15,259 bases of DNA from AP-16 sp036395835 (GCA_036395835.1 DASWCW010000235.1:1-15259); one strand, 5' to 3'. Counted from the first letter of the stretch, positions 7,477 to 13,970 are shown. Numbers and translations are program-made. The notes: generated by a model not told the origin, from the sequence alone.

Positions 7477-7480
7477 AGCC

Positions 7481-8683
7481 ATGGCACGTAAGGGACTGAC
7501 ACCGGTCGCTGTCGCCAACCTGAAGCCGGCCGCGGTCCGGCAAGAGATACCCGACGGTAAGAGCCGGGGCCTTTATCTAATCCTGCAACCGAGCGGGCGT
7601 CGTTCCTGGTGTGTCCGCTACCGGCGGCCAATCGACGGCAGGTCGCGCAAGTTCACGCTCGGCGATGGCAGCATGTCGCTTGCTGCAGCCCGGGCGGCGG
7701 CTGCTAGCGCTCTACACGAGGTCGAGCAAGGCCGCGATCCGGGCGAAGCACGGAAGGCCGCTAAGGCGAAGGCCGCGGACGAGACGGCCAACACACTGGC
7801 GAACGTCGTCGACGAATACATTGCGCGCGAGAGCAAGAGACTCCGCACCATAGGAGATCGCAAGCGCATCTTCGACCGCTTGATCTTGCCGCGGCTCGGC
7901 AATCGTCCGATCACCGATATCCAGCGCATCGACGTCGTCCGCCTGCTCGACCGCATCGAGGACGATAACGGGCCGAGGATGGCCGACATGGTGTTGGCGA
8001 TCTTGGGCCGGGTGTTCAATTGGCATGCCATACGGTCGAACACGTTTCGCAGCCCGATCGTCCGCGGAATGGCACGCTGTGACGTCAGGGAACGCGCCAG
8101 GTCAAGAATACTGACGGACGACGAATTAAGGCGCGTTTGGGTGGCCGCGGACTCCCTGGCGCCGCCACGCGGTGCGTTCGTTCGGCTGATGCTGCTAACT
8201 GCTGCGCGCCGATCCGAGCTGGCCAAGATGCGTCGCCGGGGCGAGATCGACGGCACCGACTGGGTCCTGCCAGCCTCCCGCAACAAGACAAAAGTAGAGC
8301 TCGTTCGCCCTCTAAGCGGTGCGGCACAGGCCGTGCTGGCGCGGATCCCAAGGGTCAACGAATCCGAATTCGTTTTCAGCGGCGTGAACGGCAAACGCCC
8401 GCTTGGCGGATTCAGCTGGATGAAACGCGATCTCGACCGGCTCAGCGGTATCACTAACTACACCTTCCACGACTTGCGGCGCACGGCCCGCAGCCTGATG
8501 TCCCGAGCCGGCGTGCCGTCCGATCATGCCGAACGGTGCCTCGGCCACGTCATTGGCGGCGTGCGAGGGACGTATGATCGGCATGAGTATCACCGCGAGA
8601 AGCAGCTCGCCTATGAGGCGCTGGCCGCGCTGATCGAGCGCATCGTCGAGCCGCAGGCTAACGTCGTGGCGTGGCGGACATGA
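7481..8683 (+). CDS. int: Tyrosine integrase (DUF4102 / P4-like)
   Basis: A 400-residue site-specific recombinase. Residues 1-~100 are the DUF4102 arm-binding domain (GLTPVAVANLKPA, GKSRGLYLILQPSGRRSWCV, YRRPIDGRSRKFTLG). Residues ~105-200 are the SAM-like core-binding domain, and the rest is the catalytic domain. Catalytic residues are R243 (TAARRSEL), K269 or K271 (RNKTKVEL), H330-D-L-R333, H356 (CLGHVIGG) and Y365 (GTYDRHEY), so the set looks complete. Length is normal. The ATG at 7481 follows GGGG at about eight bases. It catalyses integration and excision of the element and lies at its left end, pointing inward. Its TGA overlaps the next gene's ATG. Confidence 0.95.
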   Translation: MARKGLTPVAVANLKPAAVRQEIPDGKSRGLYLILQPSGRRSWCVRYRRPIDGRSRKFTLGDGSMSLAAARAAAASALHEVEQGRDPGEARKAAKAKAADETANTLANVVDEYIARESKRLRTIGDRKRIFDRLILPRLGNRPITDIQRIDVVRLLDRIEDDNGPRMADMVLAILGRVFNWHAIRSNTFRSPIVRGMARCDVRERARSRILTDDELRRVWVAADSLAPPRGAFVRLMLLTAARRSELAKMRRRGEIDGTDWVLPASRNKTKVELVRPLSGAAQAVLARIPRVNESEFVFSGVNGKRPLGGFSWMKRDLDRLSGITNYTFHDLRRTARSLMSRAGVPSDHAERCLGHVIGGVRGTYDRHEYHREKQLAYEALAALIERIVEPQANVVAWRT

Positions 8684-9090
8684 GCCGGATTCCAAAGTTT
8701 TACAGCGGACCCGGCTTTCCGCAGATGTCGCAGCCAAAGCTGCGCTGGACACCCGCTCAGCTTCAGGCGCTCCGAAACGGCACGGTCACGCTTGCCGAGC
8801 TCGAGGCCGAAGAAGCCGCAGCCGTCGCTACTCGATCGTCAGTCTCACCGGTAACGCCACGCCTTGCCGCCGAGAAGCCGAGTGGGCGGATCACCGCGAG
8901 GATACGCGAGGCGCAGCTTGAAGCTTGGATGTCGGGATGGCTGAAAACCGCAAGCAACCCGGGGCAACGCAGTGCTTTCGAGGCCGCTAGGTGTGAGTTC
9001 GGGGAGAAAGCAACGCGGGATATAGTGGTCAAGGTGTTTCGGCGGCTTCGTCCCGATCTGCGCAGGCGGGGCCCCCGTGTACAACAGTAA
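8680..9090 (+). CDS. Hypothetical protein coupled to the integrase
   Basis: A 136-residue protein not recognised. The ATG at 8680 makes an ATGA overlap with the integrase stop; GTG 8671 is an in-frame alternative. The N-terminal third is Pro/Gln-rich (FPQMSQPKLRWTPAQLQALR), then an acidic Ala-rich helix. The C-terminal half (ITARIREAQLEAWMSGWLKT and IVVKVFRRLRPDLRRRG) is basic and helical, which would suit DNA binding. Codon use matches its neighbours. Coupling to int suggests a helper or regulator of recombination, but this is only a guess. The stop TAA lies inside a perfect inverted repeat. Confidence 0.7.
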   Translation: MSRIPKFYSGPGFPQMSQPKLRWTPAQLQALRNGTVTLAELEAEEAAAVATRSSVSPVTPRLAAEKPSGRITARIREAQLEAWMSGWLKTASNPGQRSAFEAARCEFGEKATRDIVVKVFRRLRPDLRRRGPRVQQ

Positions 9091-9130
9091 TTGCGCCGCT
9101 TTATTGCGCCAAAAACGGCGGCGCAATTAC
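9087..9130. repeat. Perfect 13-bp inverted repeat with an extra half copy in the loop
   Basis: GTAATTGCGCCGC (9087-9099) and GCGGCGCAATTAC (9118-9130) are perfectly complementary. The 18-base centre holds a third, shorter copy, ATTGCGCC (9103-9110). It lies at the 3' end of the upstream gene. No T-run follows, so a protein-binding site or iteron-like cluster is more likely than a classical terminator. Confidence 0.6.
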
Positions 9131-9165
9131 CGGGACAAATAGACGGGGCAATAGCATGGGCTCAA

Positions 9166-9188
9166 GTGACCCTGACAAACAGGGTCAC
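9166..9188. promoter_or_regulatory. Inverted repeat just upstream of the excisionase-like gene
   Basis: GTGACCCTG-ACAAA-CAGGGTCAC: two perfect nine-base arms and a five-base centre, ending five bases before the ATG at 9194. It would hide the ribosome site as an RNA hairpin or act as a DNA operator, for example for self-regulation. Confidence 0.55.
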
Positions 9189-9193
9189 AAGCC

Positions 9194-9463
9194 ATGCCCG
9201 ACGGATTCGAGAAAGTCATCGGCGGCGACCGGTTCTACTCTGCCGGCTGGATCGCCAGGAAGATTTTTGGCCGACACCCCCGAACGCTCAATCGGTGGCG
9301 GAAAGATCCGCGTGTCGGATTTCCGCCGGCCGACGCGGTAATCCTGGGCCGCCGCTATTGGCGCGGCCGGACGATCGCTGCTTTCGAGCAGCACCTAGCG
9401 CAGTCCAAGACTGCTGCTGACAAGCCCAACATTCAGGAGATCGACGAAATTCCCGCGTCGTAG
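9194..9463 (+). CDS. Excisionase/AlpA-like helix-turn-helix protein
   Basis: An 89-residue protein with one MerR/AlpA-type DNA-binding domain. Residues 14-45 (FYSAGWIARKIFGRHPRTLN, then RWRKDPRVGFPP) are helix-turn-helix. The wing (DAVILGRRYWRGRTIAAFEQ) follows at about 47-66, and the tail is polar. This is the build of phage excisionases and AlpA-like integrase activators, which bend att DNA or switch on int. Its place two genes after int supports such a role. The only nearby start is ATG 9194; the space before it is taken up by the inverted repeat and has no good Shine-Dalgarno, so translation may be regulated. A general phage regulator is the alternative. Confidence 0.75.
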   Translation: MPDGFEKVIGGDRFYSAGWIARKIFGRHPRTLNRWRKDPRVGFPPADAVILGRRYWRGRTIAAFEQHLAQSKTAADKPNIQEIDEIPAS

Positions 9464-9557
9464 CGGGGATGCGCGCCGGCGCGTGTCCGGCAGACGTGCG
9501 AGCGCCGCCCAGGAGACGAAACCGAGCGGCGCCGCACTGAAGGAAGGAAAGGCAACA

Positions 9558-9581
9558 ATGGCAATCACATATAGCGACTAG
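9558..9581 (+). other. Seven-codon ORF with a strong ribosome site (leader peptide or broken gene start)
   Basis: ATG at 9558 after the very strong AAGGAAGGAAAGG tract encodes MAITYSD and then TAG. Skipping one T at the TAG would join it in frame, through SDPRRGS, to the ORF that starts at 9601. It may therefore be a leader peptide, or the true start of the next gene separated by a one-base frame change. Confidence 0.35.
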
Positions 9582-9582
9582 C

Positions 9583-9599
9583 GACCCGCGCCGCGGGTC
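9583..9599. repeat. Short perfect inverted repeat before the ATG at 9601
   Basis: GACCCGCG-C-CGCGGGTC, eight-base arms around one base. It lies between the seven-codon ORF and the next ATG, replacing any ribosome site for it. An operator is possible; the one-base centre makes an RNA hairpin strained. Confidence 0.4.
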
Positions 9600-9600
9600 A

Positions 9601-9996
9601 ATGACGCTGCGGCCGAGCCGCCCTCGGCTGGCAAAGGCCGCGCAGCTCGGCGGCGCGTGGCCGGCGATCGCGAACGCGGTGCGCTCGGACCTTGCCGCCG
9701 CTCGGGAATACCTGATCGAGAACGGCTACCCGAGGCAGAGAATTCTCGCGGATGATGTCGCCCTCGAGATGATCGACCGGATTGGAGATCTCGATCAGGT
9801 CGATCGATATCTGCTCCGGCTCGCGCTTGCCATCCTGTGCCGAGGCACGGCAAGCCGCAGCAACGGTCATCACACGGAGAATGAAAACGACCATCAACGA
9901 AAACGAACTACGCCACAATTGAGCGATTGCCCGTCGGACTCCGGCCCGGCGGTTCGGCCAAGCCTCAGATCTTTGCTGAGTTCAAGATGGCCATGA
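9601..9996 (+). CDS. Hypothetical small protein
   Basis: A 131-residue ORF, not recognised. Residues ~10-80 look protein-like and helical (AAQLGGAWPAIANAVRSDLA, REYLIENGYPRQRILADD, EMIDRIGDLDQVDRYLL). The last ~45 residues are Ser/Arg/His-rich and resemble out-of-frame translation, so the natural end may be earlier or changed. The ATG at 9601 has no ribosome site, whereas the ATG at 9558 in another frame has an excellent one. A frame change between them is suspected. The complementary strand also has an ORF here but without a better case. Confidence 0.45.
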   Translation: MTLRPSRPRLAKAAQLGGAWPAIANAVRSDLAAAREYLIENGYPRQRILADDVALEMIDRIGDLDQVDRYLLRLALAILCRGTASRSNGHHTENENDHQRKRTTPQLSDCPSDSGPAVRPSLRSLLSSRWP

Positions 9997-10003
9997 CGCC
10001 CAC

Positions 10004-10034
10004 GCCCGCTCGGGTTCGCCCCGGGGCGGGCTTT
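10004..10034 (+). terminator. Terminator-like GC-rich hairpin
   Basis: GCCCGC (10004-10009) pairs with GCGGGC (10026-10031), followed by TTTC. The loop side contains the palindrome CGCCCCGGGGCG (10017-10028). It separates the upstream small genes from the ORF at 10050. The weak T-run keeps confidence moderate. Confidence 0.4.
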
Positions 10035-10049
10035 CTCATGGAGATGAAG

Positions 10050-10274
10050 ATGAAAATGAGCGCCGACAAAATGGTCATGATGACGCCGCACACGTTCAGG
10101 GCTCTCAAATGGGTGCTCGCCGAGCACGAATGGGCGGACTACGGGCCACGCCTCAAATACTTCGAGGAGGACGACCCCATCAAAGCCAGGAGCTTCAAGC
10201 GCAACTGGCAGGTCGTCGGGCGCTGGCTCGACAAACAAAAAGAGCTGCCGTCCGAGATGCGGGCGGCCACCTGA
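10050..10274 (+). CDS. Small hypothetical phage protein
   Basis: A 74-residue protein with no recognised family. It starts MKMSADKMVMMTPHTFRALK and continues with a Trp- and charge-rich region (LAEHEWADYGPRLKYFEEDD) and a basic helix (ARSFKRNWQVVGRWLDKQ). Four in-frame ATGs crowd the start (10038, 10044, 10050, 10056). GGAG at 10040-10043 is best spaced for 10050. The ORF extends upstream through a terminator-like hairpin, which is unlikely to be coding. It is bracketed by hairpins on both sides, so it may be a separate transcription unit. Confidence 0.55.
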   Translation: MKMSADKMVMMTPHTFRALKWVLAEHEWADYGPRLKYFEEDDPIKARSFKRNWQVVGRWLDKQKELPSEMRAAT

Positions 10275-10282
10275 TCCCCATT

Positions 10283-10314
10283 GCCCCGCCGCGCGAATGC
10301 GGCGGGGCGTTTGT
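10283..10314 (+). terminator. Strong hairpin terminator
   Basis: Perfect ten-base stem GCCCCGCCGC / GCGGCGGGGC (10283-10292 with 10299-10308), six-base loop GCGAAT, then GTTTGT. It starts nine bases after the stop at 10274 and precedes the winged-helix gene. Confidence 0.7.
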
Positions 10315-10345
10315 CCAATTTGAACGGACCTTTCGAGCCGGCAAA

Positions 10346-10690
10346 ATGAACCTCGACCTCGATCCCCGCCGCCGCACTGCCGCGCGCAACGGCGCCGCGA
10401 TCCACCTCGGCCCGACCGAGTTCCGCATCCTTGAATTACTCGTCGGGGCGCCAGACGGGGTCGGGCGCGAGGGTCTCTACGAGCGCGTCTTTTTTAGCCG
10501 TGATGACGGCGGTCCCGGCGACGATTCCTTCAACGTCACGATCAGCACGCTGCGCAGGAAGCTCGCGGTGCTCGGGCTGCGTATTCCGCGCTGCGACAGG
10601 TGGGGCGGCCTCTACCGGATAGAGGTCTCGCCGTCCGGCTTCGAGCTCGAAGTCGTGCATCTCCTACAAGATGCGGAGAAGAAACGATGA
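10346..10690 (+). CDS. Stand-alone winged-helix DNA-binding protein (OmpR/PhoB C-terminal type)
   Basis: A 114-residue protein consisting only of a Trans_reg_C-type winged helix. It has LGPTEFRILELLVGAPDGV (residues 21-39), REGLYERVF (41-49), the recognition helix region NVTISTLRRKLAVLGL (63-78), and the wing ending GGLYRIEV. A full response regulator would have a ~120-residue receiver domain first; none is present, so DNA binding is not controlled by phosphorylation. It heads a run of overlapping recombination and replication genes and is likely the regulator of that run. The ATG at 10346 has a weak ribosome site. The stop overlaps the next gene as ATGA. Confidence 0.8.
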   Translation: MNLDLDPRRRTAARNGAAIHLGPTEFRILELLVGAPDGVGREGLYERVFFSRDDGGPGDDSFNVTISTLRRKLAVLGLRIPRCDRWGGLYRIEVSPSGFELEVVHLLQDAEKKR

Positions 10691-10893
10691 GCCGACGCGA
10701 TTTCACTTACCTGTCCGCGGACCAGGTCGCCCACGAGATCACCGACATGGTCGCCGCCGCAATCGCGCGGGACGCGCGCTTCGCGCCGCTCCGTCCCATC
10801 GAGTTCGACCTACTGCTGGCCGACGTGCGCAACGAAATCGAGGTTGGCCTGGGCGAATTTGCCTTCGGCGCAGGAGATACCGATGACGACTAA
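10687..10893 (+). CDS. Small acidic hypothetical protein
   Basis: A 68-residue acidic protein, mostly helical (TYLSADQVAHEITDMVAAAI, FDLLLADVRNEIEVGLGEF), ending in an Asp-rich tail. Not recognised. The ATG overlaps the winged-helix gene stop, and its own end overlaps the ATPase gene start by eleven bases. It is thus firmly within the operon and probably coupled in translation. Confidence 0.7.
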   Translation: MSRRDFTYLSADQVAHEITDMVAAAIARDARFAPLRPIEFDLLLADVRNEIEVGLGEFAFGAGDTDDD

Positions 10894-11731
10894 GATCATT
10901 CCCGCCGCCGACCGCACGGCAGTCCCGCGCGGAGCGAAGCTCTGCATCATCGGCCCGACCGGCATCGGCAAGACAAGTTTGCTCCGCGGACTGCCGCTCT
11001 CAACCACGCTGTTCATCGACATCGAGGCCGGCGATCTCGCCGTGCAGGATCTCGCCGTCGACACCTTCCGCCCGCGCACCTGGCCGGACTGCCGAGACAT
11101 CGCCGTCCTCCTGGCCGGCGCCAATCCCGCTGTGCCGGCAAATAGCTGCTATTCGCAAGCGCACCTCGACGCGGTGGTTCGCGAGTTCGGCGACCCGAAA
11201 CAGCTAGGCAAATACGCGACCCTTTTCGTCGACTCGATTACCGCGGCCGGCCGCCTGTGCTTTGCGTGGGCGTCGCAGCAGCCCGAGGCCTTCAGCGACC
11301 GCAGCGGCAAACGCGATCTGCGCGGTGCTTACGGCCTTCATGCCCGCGAGATGATCGCGTGGCTCATGCATCTACAACAAGCTCGCGACGTCAATGTGAT
11401 CTTCCTCGGCGTCCTCGAAACCGCCGTCGACGACTACAACAGGGTTGAACAGCGGCTGCAGATGGAAGGCGCCCGCACGTCGCGGGAGCTGCCGGCCGTC
11501 GTCGACGAGGTGATTACCTATGCCTGGGTCGATTTCGACGACGGCGCTCCGACGCGCACGTTCATCTGCACAACCCCCAATCAATGGAACTACCCGGCGA
11601 AGGATCGGTCCGGGCATCTCCAACAATTCGAGCAGCCCCATCTCGGCAAATTGCTCAAGAAGCTTTCGGCGAAACCCGCGGACGGCGGGTTCGTCGATCT
11701 CAAGACTGAGACCGTCCAATTATCCAAGTGA
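10883..11731 (+). CDS. Sak4-like phage recombination ATPase (AAA_24, P-loop)
   Basis: A 282-residue P-loop NTPase. Walker A is G24-PTGIGK-T31 (LCIIGPTGIGKTSLLRG). The strand TLFIDIEAG (42-50) follows, and Walker B is LFVD117 in KYATLFVDSIT. This is the AAA_24 / Sak4 type, a RecA-core single-strand annealing ATPase of phages and prophages. The call is supported by the nearby Cas4-like nuclease and the likely partner protein directly downstream. The ATG at 10883 has GGAG six bases upstream. Length is slightly above typical Sak4 proteins. Role inferred: annealing or pairing phage DNA during recombination-dependent replication. Confidence 0.8.
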   Translation: MTTKIIPAADRTAVPRGAKLCIIGPTGIGKTSLLRGLPLSTTLFIDIEAGDLAVQDLAVDTFRPRTWPDCRDIAVLLAGANPAVPANSCYSQAHLDAVVREFGDPKQLGKYATLFVDSITAAGRLCFAWASQQPEAFSDRSGKRDLRGAYGLHAREMIAWLMHLQQARDVNVIFLGVLETAVDDYNRVEQRLQMEGARTSRELPAVVDEVITYAWVDFDDGAPTRTFICTTPNQWNYPAKDRSGHLQQFEQPHLGKLLKKLSAKPADGGFVDLKTETVQLSK

Positions 11732-11754
11732 AAGCGAAAGTGAGGTAAGTCATC

Positions 11755-12301
11755 ATGACGTTCGATTAACCAAGCCGGCGAACAGCGATCGTTCGACGTC
11801 ATCCCCGACAAGACGGTCGCCGTCGTCCAACTGACTATCAGACCCGGCGCCGCCGGGCCGGACGGCATTCTTCGCCGGTCCAAGACCGGCGAGGCCGAGA
11901 TGCTCGACTGTGAGCTGATCGTCGTAGGCGGTCCCTACGACAAGCGAAAATTCTGGGAGCTCATGACGCTCTCAGGAACGACCGACGGCCATGCCCAGGC
12001 CGCCGATATCTCGCACAGCAAGCTCAGAGCCATTCTCGAATCCGCCCGCGGGATCAAACCGACGGACGTGTCCGAGGCGGCCAAGAAAGCCCGCGTCGCC
12101 GAGTATGCCGACTTCGACGGCATCCGCTTCGTCGCCCAGATCGGCGTCGAACCCGCGAAAGAGGACTACAGGGCGAAGAACTTCCTCGCCCAGGTGATAA
12201 CCCCGGACCGGAAAGAGTGGCAGCCCGTCGAGCAAGCCGCCAAGCCGGCGGAGCCAGCGAGACCGGCCAGCAACGTGATCGTGAAGCCGGCGTGGGCGTA
12301 A
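11755..12301 (+). CDS. DUF669-like phage recombination partner, with an early frame change
   Basis: ATG 11755 follows GAGG at nine bases and reads MTFD, then TAA. One base on, the next frame is open without a stop to 12301 and reads NQAGEQRSFDVIPDKTVAVV, then QLTIRPG, ELIVVGGPYDKRKFWELMTL and ISHSKLRAILESARGIKPTD. MTFD-(x)-NQAGEQRSFDVIP is the expected N-terminus of this family, so the gene appears to carry one extra T, or two missing bases, at about 11765-11767. The first ATG in the second frame is 11900, which would drop ~45 conserved-looking residues. The family accompanies Sak4-like ATPases and is probably a ssDNA-binding-type partner (inference). The stop TAA shares a base with the next ATG. 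Could be sequence error, real inactivation, or a rare start. Confidence 0.6.
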
Positions 12302-12828
12302 TGACCAGGAAGGGAAGGCTCCGTCCCGTATCGCCGAGCGCGATCGAAGATGTGTGGCAGCGGCGTGCGACCGCCGTCGCCATCGAGAAGGCCCGCGCCC
12401 TCGTCAGCGGGGGCGCGCTCAAACCTAAGACGCCGGTCGAACGATTGTCTGACGTCGAGTGGGGGTGGATTGTCGCGAACATATTGTTCGGCTGGATCCA
12501 CACCCGCGCCGAGCAAGCAACGAACACCGGCGTTGGCTCGGACCGATACATCCGCGACACCGGGCTCGACCCTGACCCGTGGGATGTCGGCGCGATCGCC
12601 TCGATCCTGCCCGAGCTCGCGAGGCCCGAGGTCGATTGGACCAAGTCGCTCGCCGAGTTCTCGCGCGAGGAGATGATCGAGTTCCTTGGCGACGCCTTCA
12701 ACCTGATCCGCAAGGCGATGCGCGCCCGCGACGAGGGGGAGAAACGGGTCACGCGCAAAGCGCCGCGAGGCACAGCCGCGGAGCCGGAACCGGATTGGGA
12801 CGACCCGATACCCGAGCAGTACCAGTGA
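12301..12828 (+). CDS. Hypothetical phage protein
   Basis: A 175-residue protein, not recognised. It has a basic N-terminus, a helical Trp-rich middle (LSDVEWGWIVANILFGWIHT) that is too polar for a sure membrane span, then a segment with DPDPWDVGAIASILPELARP, an acidic helix (LAEFSREEMIEFLGDAFNLI) and a basic to acidic tail. The ATG at 12301 shares a base with the upstream TAA (TAATG), and the stop shares a base with the next ATG (TGATG). It sits between the recombination partner and the nuclease, so a role in phage DNA metabolism is likely but unproven. Confidence 0.75.
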   Translation: MTRKGRLRPVSPSAIEDVWQRRATAVAIEKARALVSGGALKPKTPVERLSDVEWGWIVANILFGWIHTRAEQATNTGVGSDRYIRDTGLDPDPWDVGAIASILPELARPEVDWTKSLAEFSREEMIEFLGDAFNLIRKAMRARDEGEKRVTRKAPRGTAAEPEPDWDDPIPEQYQ

Positions 12829-13541
12829 TGCCTGACTTTAACCGCACCGAATTGTCGGCCGCCCCGGTCAGCGTCGCGATCAACGCGCTGCTCGAAGAGA
12901 GCTCGCGGGTGAACGCCGAGCAGACCCGCGGCTACCTCGGCGCGAGCGCGATCGGGCACCCGTGCCAGCGGAAGATCCAGTACGATTGGTTGTGTGACCC
13001 GGCGCACCCGCTCCGGCTGCGCGACGTGTTCGACCGCGGGCATTTCTTCGAGCGGCAATCCCGCGAGCATTTCGAGCGGGCCAAGTTCCAGTTCGCCGCC
13101 GCCGACAAGTTGAGATTCGAGGCGCTCGACGGGTGGCTGCGCGGCCACGCCGACGGCATCTTCGTCGCCGGCCCGAAGCTACCCGACGCTGGCTACCCGG
13201 CGCTCTGGGAGCACAAGGCGGTCAACACGAAGGGCTGGCGCGCGCTGGAGCGCGACGGCCTCGAAAAAGCGTATCCGGCCTATGCCGTGCAGGTCGCGCT
13301 CTATCAGCTGCACCTCGGTGCGAGCGACAACCCGGCGATCTTCACCGTCGTCAACGCCGACACCTGCGAGCGGCTTCATCTGCTTGTTCCGTTCGACGCC
13401 GAGCGGGCGCGCGCCTGGACCAGCCATGCCGCGATAATCATCGAGGCGACCCGGGCGGGTGAGCTCCTGCCTCGATTCACCGACGACCAAAATCACTGGC
13501 GCTGCCGATTGTGCGGTCACACCGGGAGATGCTGGCGATGA
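12828..13541 (+). CDS. Cas4/RecB-like PD-(D/E)XK nuclease with a probable Fe-S cluster
   Basis: A 237-residue nuclease. C46 with R48 lies in ASAIGHPCQRKIQYDWL, catalytic D109 in RGHADGIFV, E128-x-K130 in ALWEHKAV, and Q155-x3-Y159 in AVQVALYQLHLG. This is the PD-(D/E)XK set plus the QxxxY motif of RecB/Cas4 enzymes. At the C-terminus C226-x2-C229-x5-C235 (WRCRLCGHTGRCWR), together with C46, matches the one-plus-three cysteine spacing of the Cas4/AddB 4Fe-4S cluster. Such phage enzymes resect DNA ends for the annealing ATPase encoded upstream. ATG 12828 overlaps the previous stop (TGATG), and the end overlaps the next ATG. No cas genes are near, so it is a phage exonuclease rather than a CRISPR protein. 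Confidence 0.85.
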   Translation: MPDFNRTELSAAPVSVAINALLEESSRVNAEQTRGYLGASAIGHPCQRKIQYDWLCDPAHPLRLRDVFDRGHFFERQSREHFERAKFQFAAADKLRFEALDGWLRGHADGIFVAGPKLPDAGYPALWEHKAVNTKGWRALERDGLEKAYPAYAVQVALYQLHLGASDNPAIFTVVNADTCERLHLLVPFDAERARAWTSHAAIIIEATRAGELLPRFTDDQNHWRCRLCGHTGRCWR

Positions 13542-13970
13542 GTATCGACCCGGTGACTGGCAAGCTCGGCAAATTTGCTGAAGATGCTCTCCTCACCCCA
13601 GGACGGCGAAGTCCTCGCCGCCGCGCGGGCGCTTGTGCGGACGCTCCAAGTTGCCGGCACCGACGTCCACGAGCTCGCCGAGCGCGTCGAGGGGCGGAAG
13701 CTCTCCGAAGCCGAGATGCGGACGATCTACGACGCGGCATACCGGGAAGGAAGGTCGGCCGCCGAGGCCGACAAGGGCTTTAGCCAAGTCGGGCCGAACT
13801 GGCACGACATGGCGGTCGATTGCCGCGACCACGACGACGGCCGCCTCACCCCGCGCGAGCGTGAATTCGTGGACGACATGGTGCGTTGGACCCTCCACCG
13901 CGAGCCGTCAGAGAAACAGGCGAAATGGCTGCACGTACTCTACGTCCAGCTCGGGAAGAGGCAGCGATGA
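13538..13970 (+). CDS. Small hypothetical phage protein with an early frame change
   Basis: ATG 13538 overlaps the nuclease stop (ATGA) and reads MSIDPVTGKLGK. From there the same frame becomes Arg-rich and loses protein character. The next frame, open from 13557, reads LLKMLSSPQDGEVLAAARAL, then VRTLQVAGTDVHELAERVEG, and ends normally at 13970 (ATGA overlap with the primase). Removing one T from AAATTTG (13571-13577) would join both parts as LGKLLKMLSSPQDGE, which resembles small alphaproteobacterial phage proteins with a DUF2786-like N-terminal repeat. Without the join, translation could start only at TTG 13575 or ATG 13584. The C-terminal half (FVDDMVRWTLHREPSEKQAK) is helical and charged. 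Function unknown. Confidence 0.6.

Noticed and set aside
7618..8454. 278-residue reverse ORF
   Set aside because: Ser/Arg-rich antisense of the integrase catalytic region.
9472..9483. Palindrome CGCGCCGGCGCG after the excisionase-like gene
   Set aside because: Expected by chance in very GC-rich DNA; no loop or T-run for a terminator.
9598..9918. Reverse ORF with a signal-peptide-like start
   Set aside because: The hydrophobic start (SSFSLMVVFILRVMTVAAAC) is tempting, but there is no ribosome site, all neighbours are on the plus strand, and the rest is featureless.
9881..9922. Thirteen-codon ORF MKTTINENELRHN
   Set aside because: GGAG lies only one base from the ATG and no continuation with family sense exists; a frame jump into the ORF at 9927 would cross a terminator-like hairpin.
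12054..13148. 364-residue reverse ORF
   Set aside because: Antisense across two coupled plus-strand genes; composition is Arg/Ser/Pro-rich without domains.
12828..13541. CRISPR link suggested by the Cas4-like nuclease
   Set aside because: No repeat-spacer array or other cas gene is visible; phage exonucleases share this fold and cysteine pattern.
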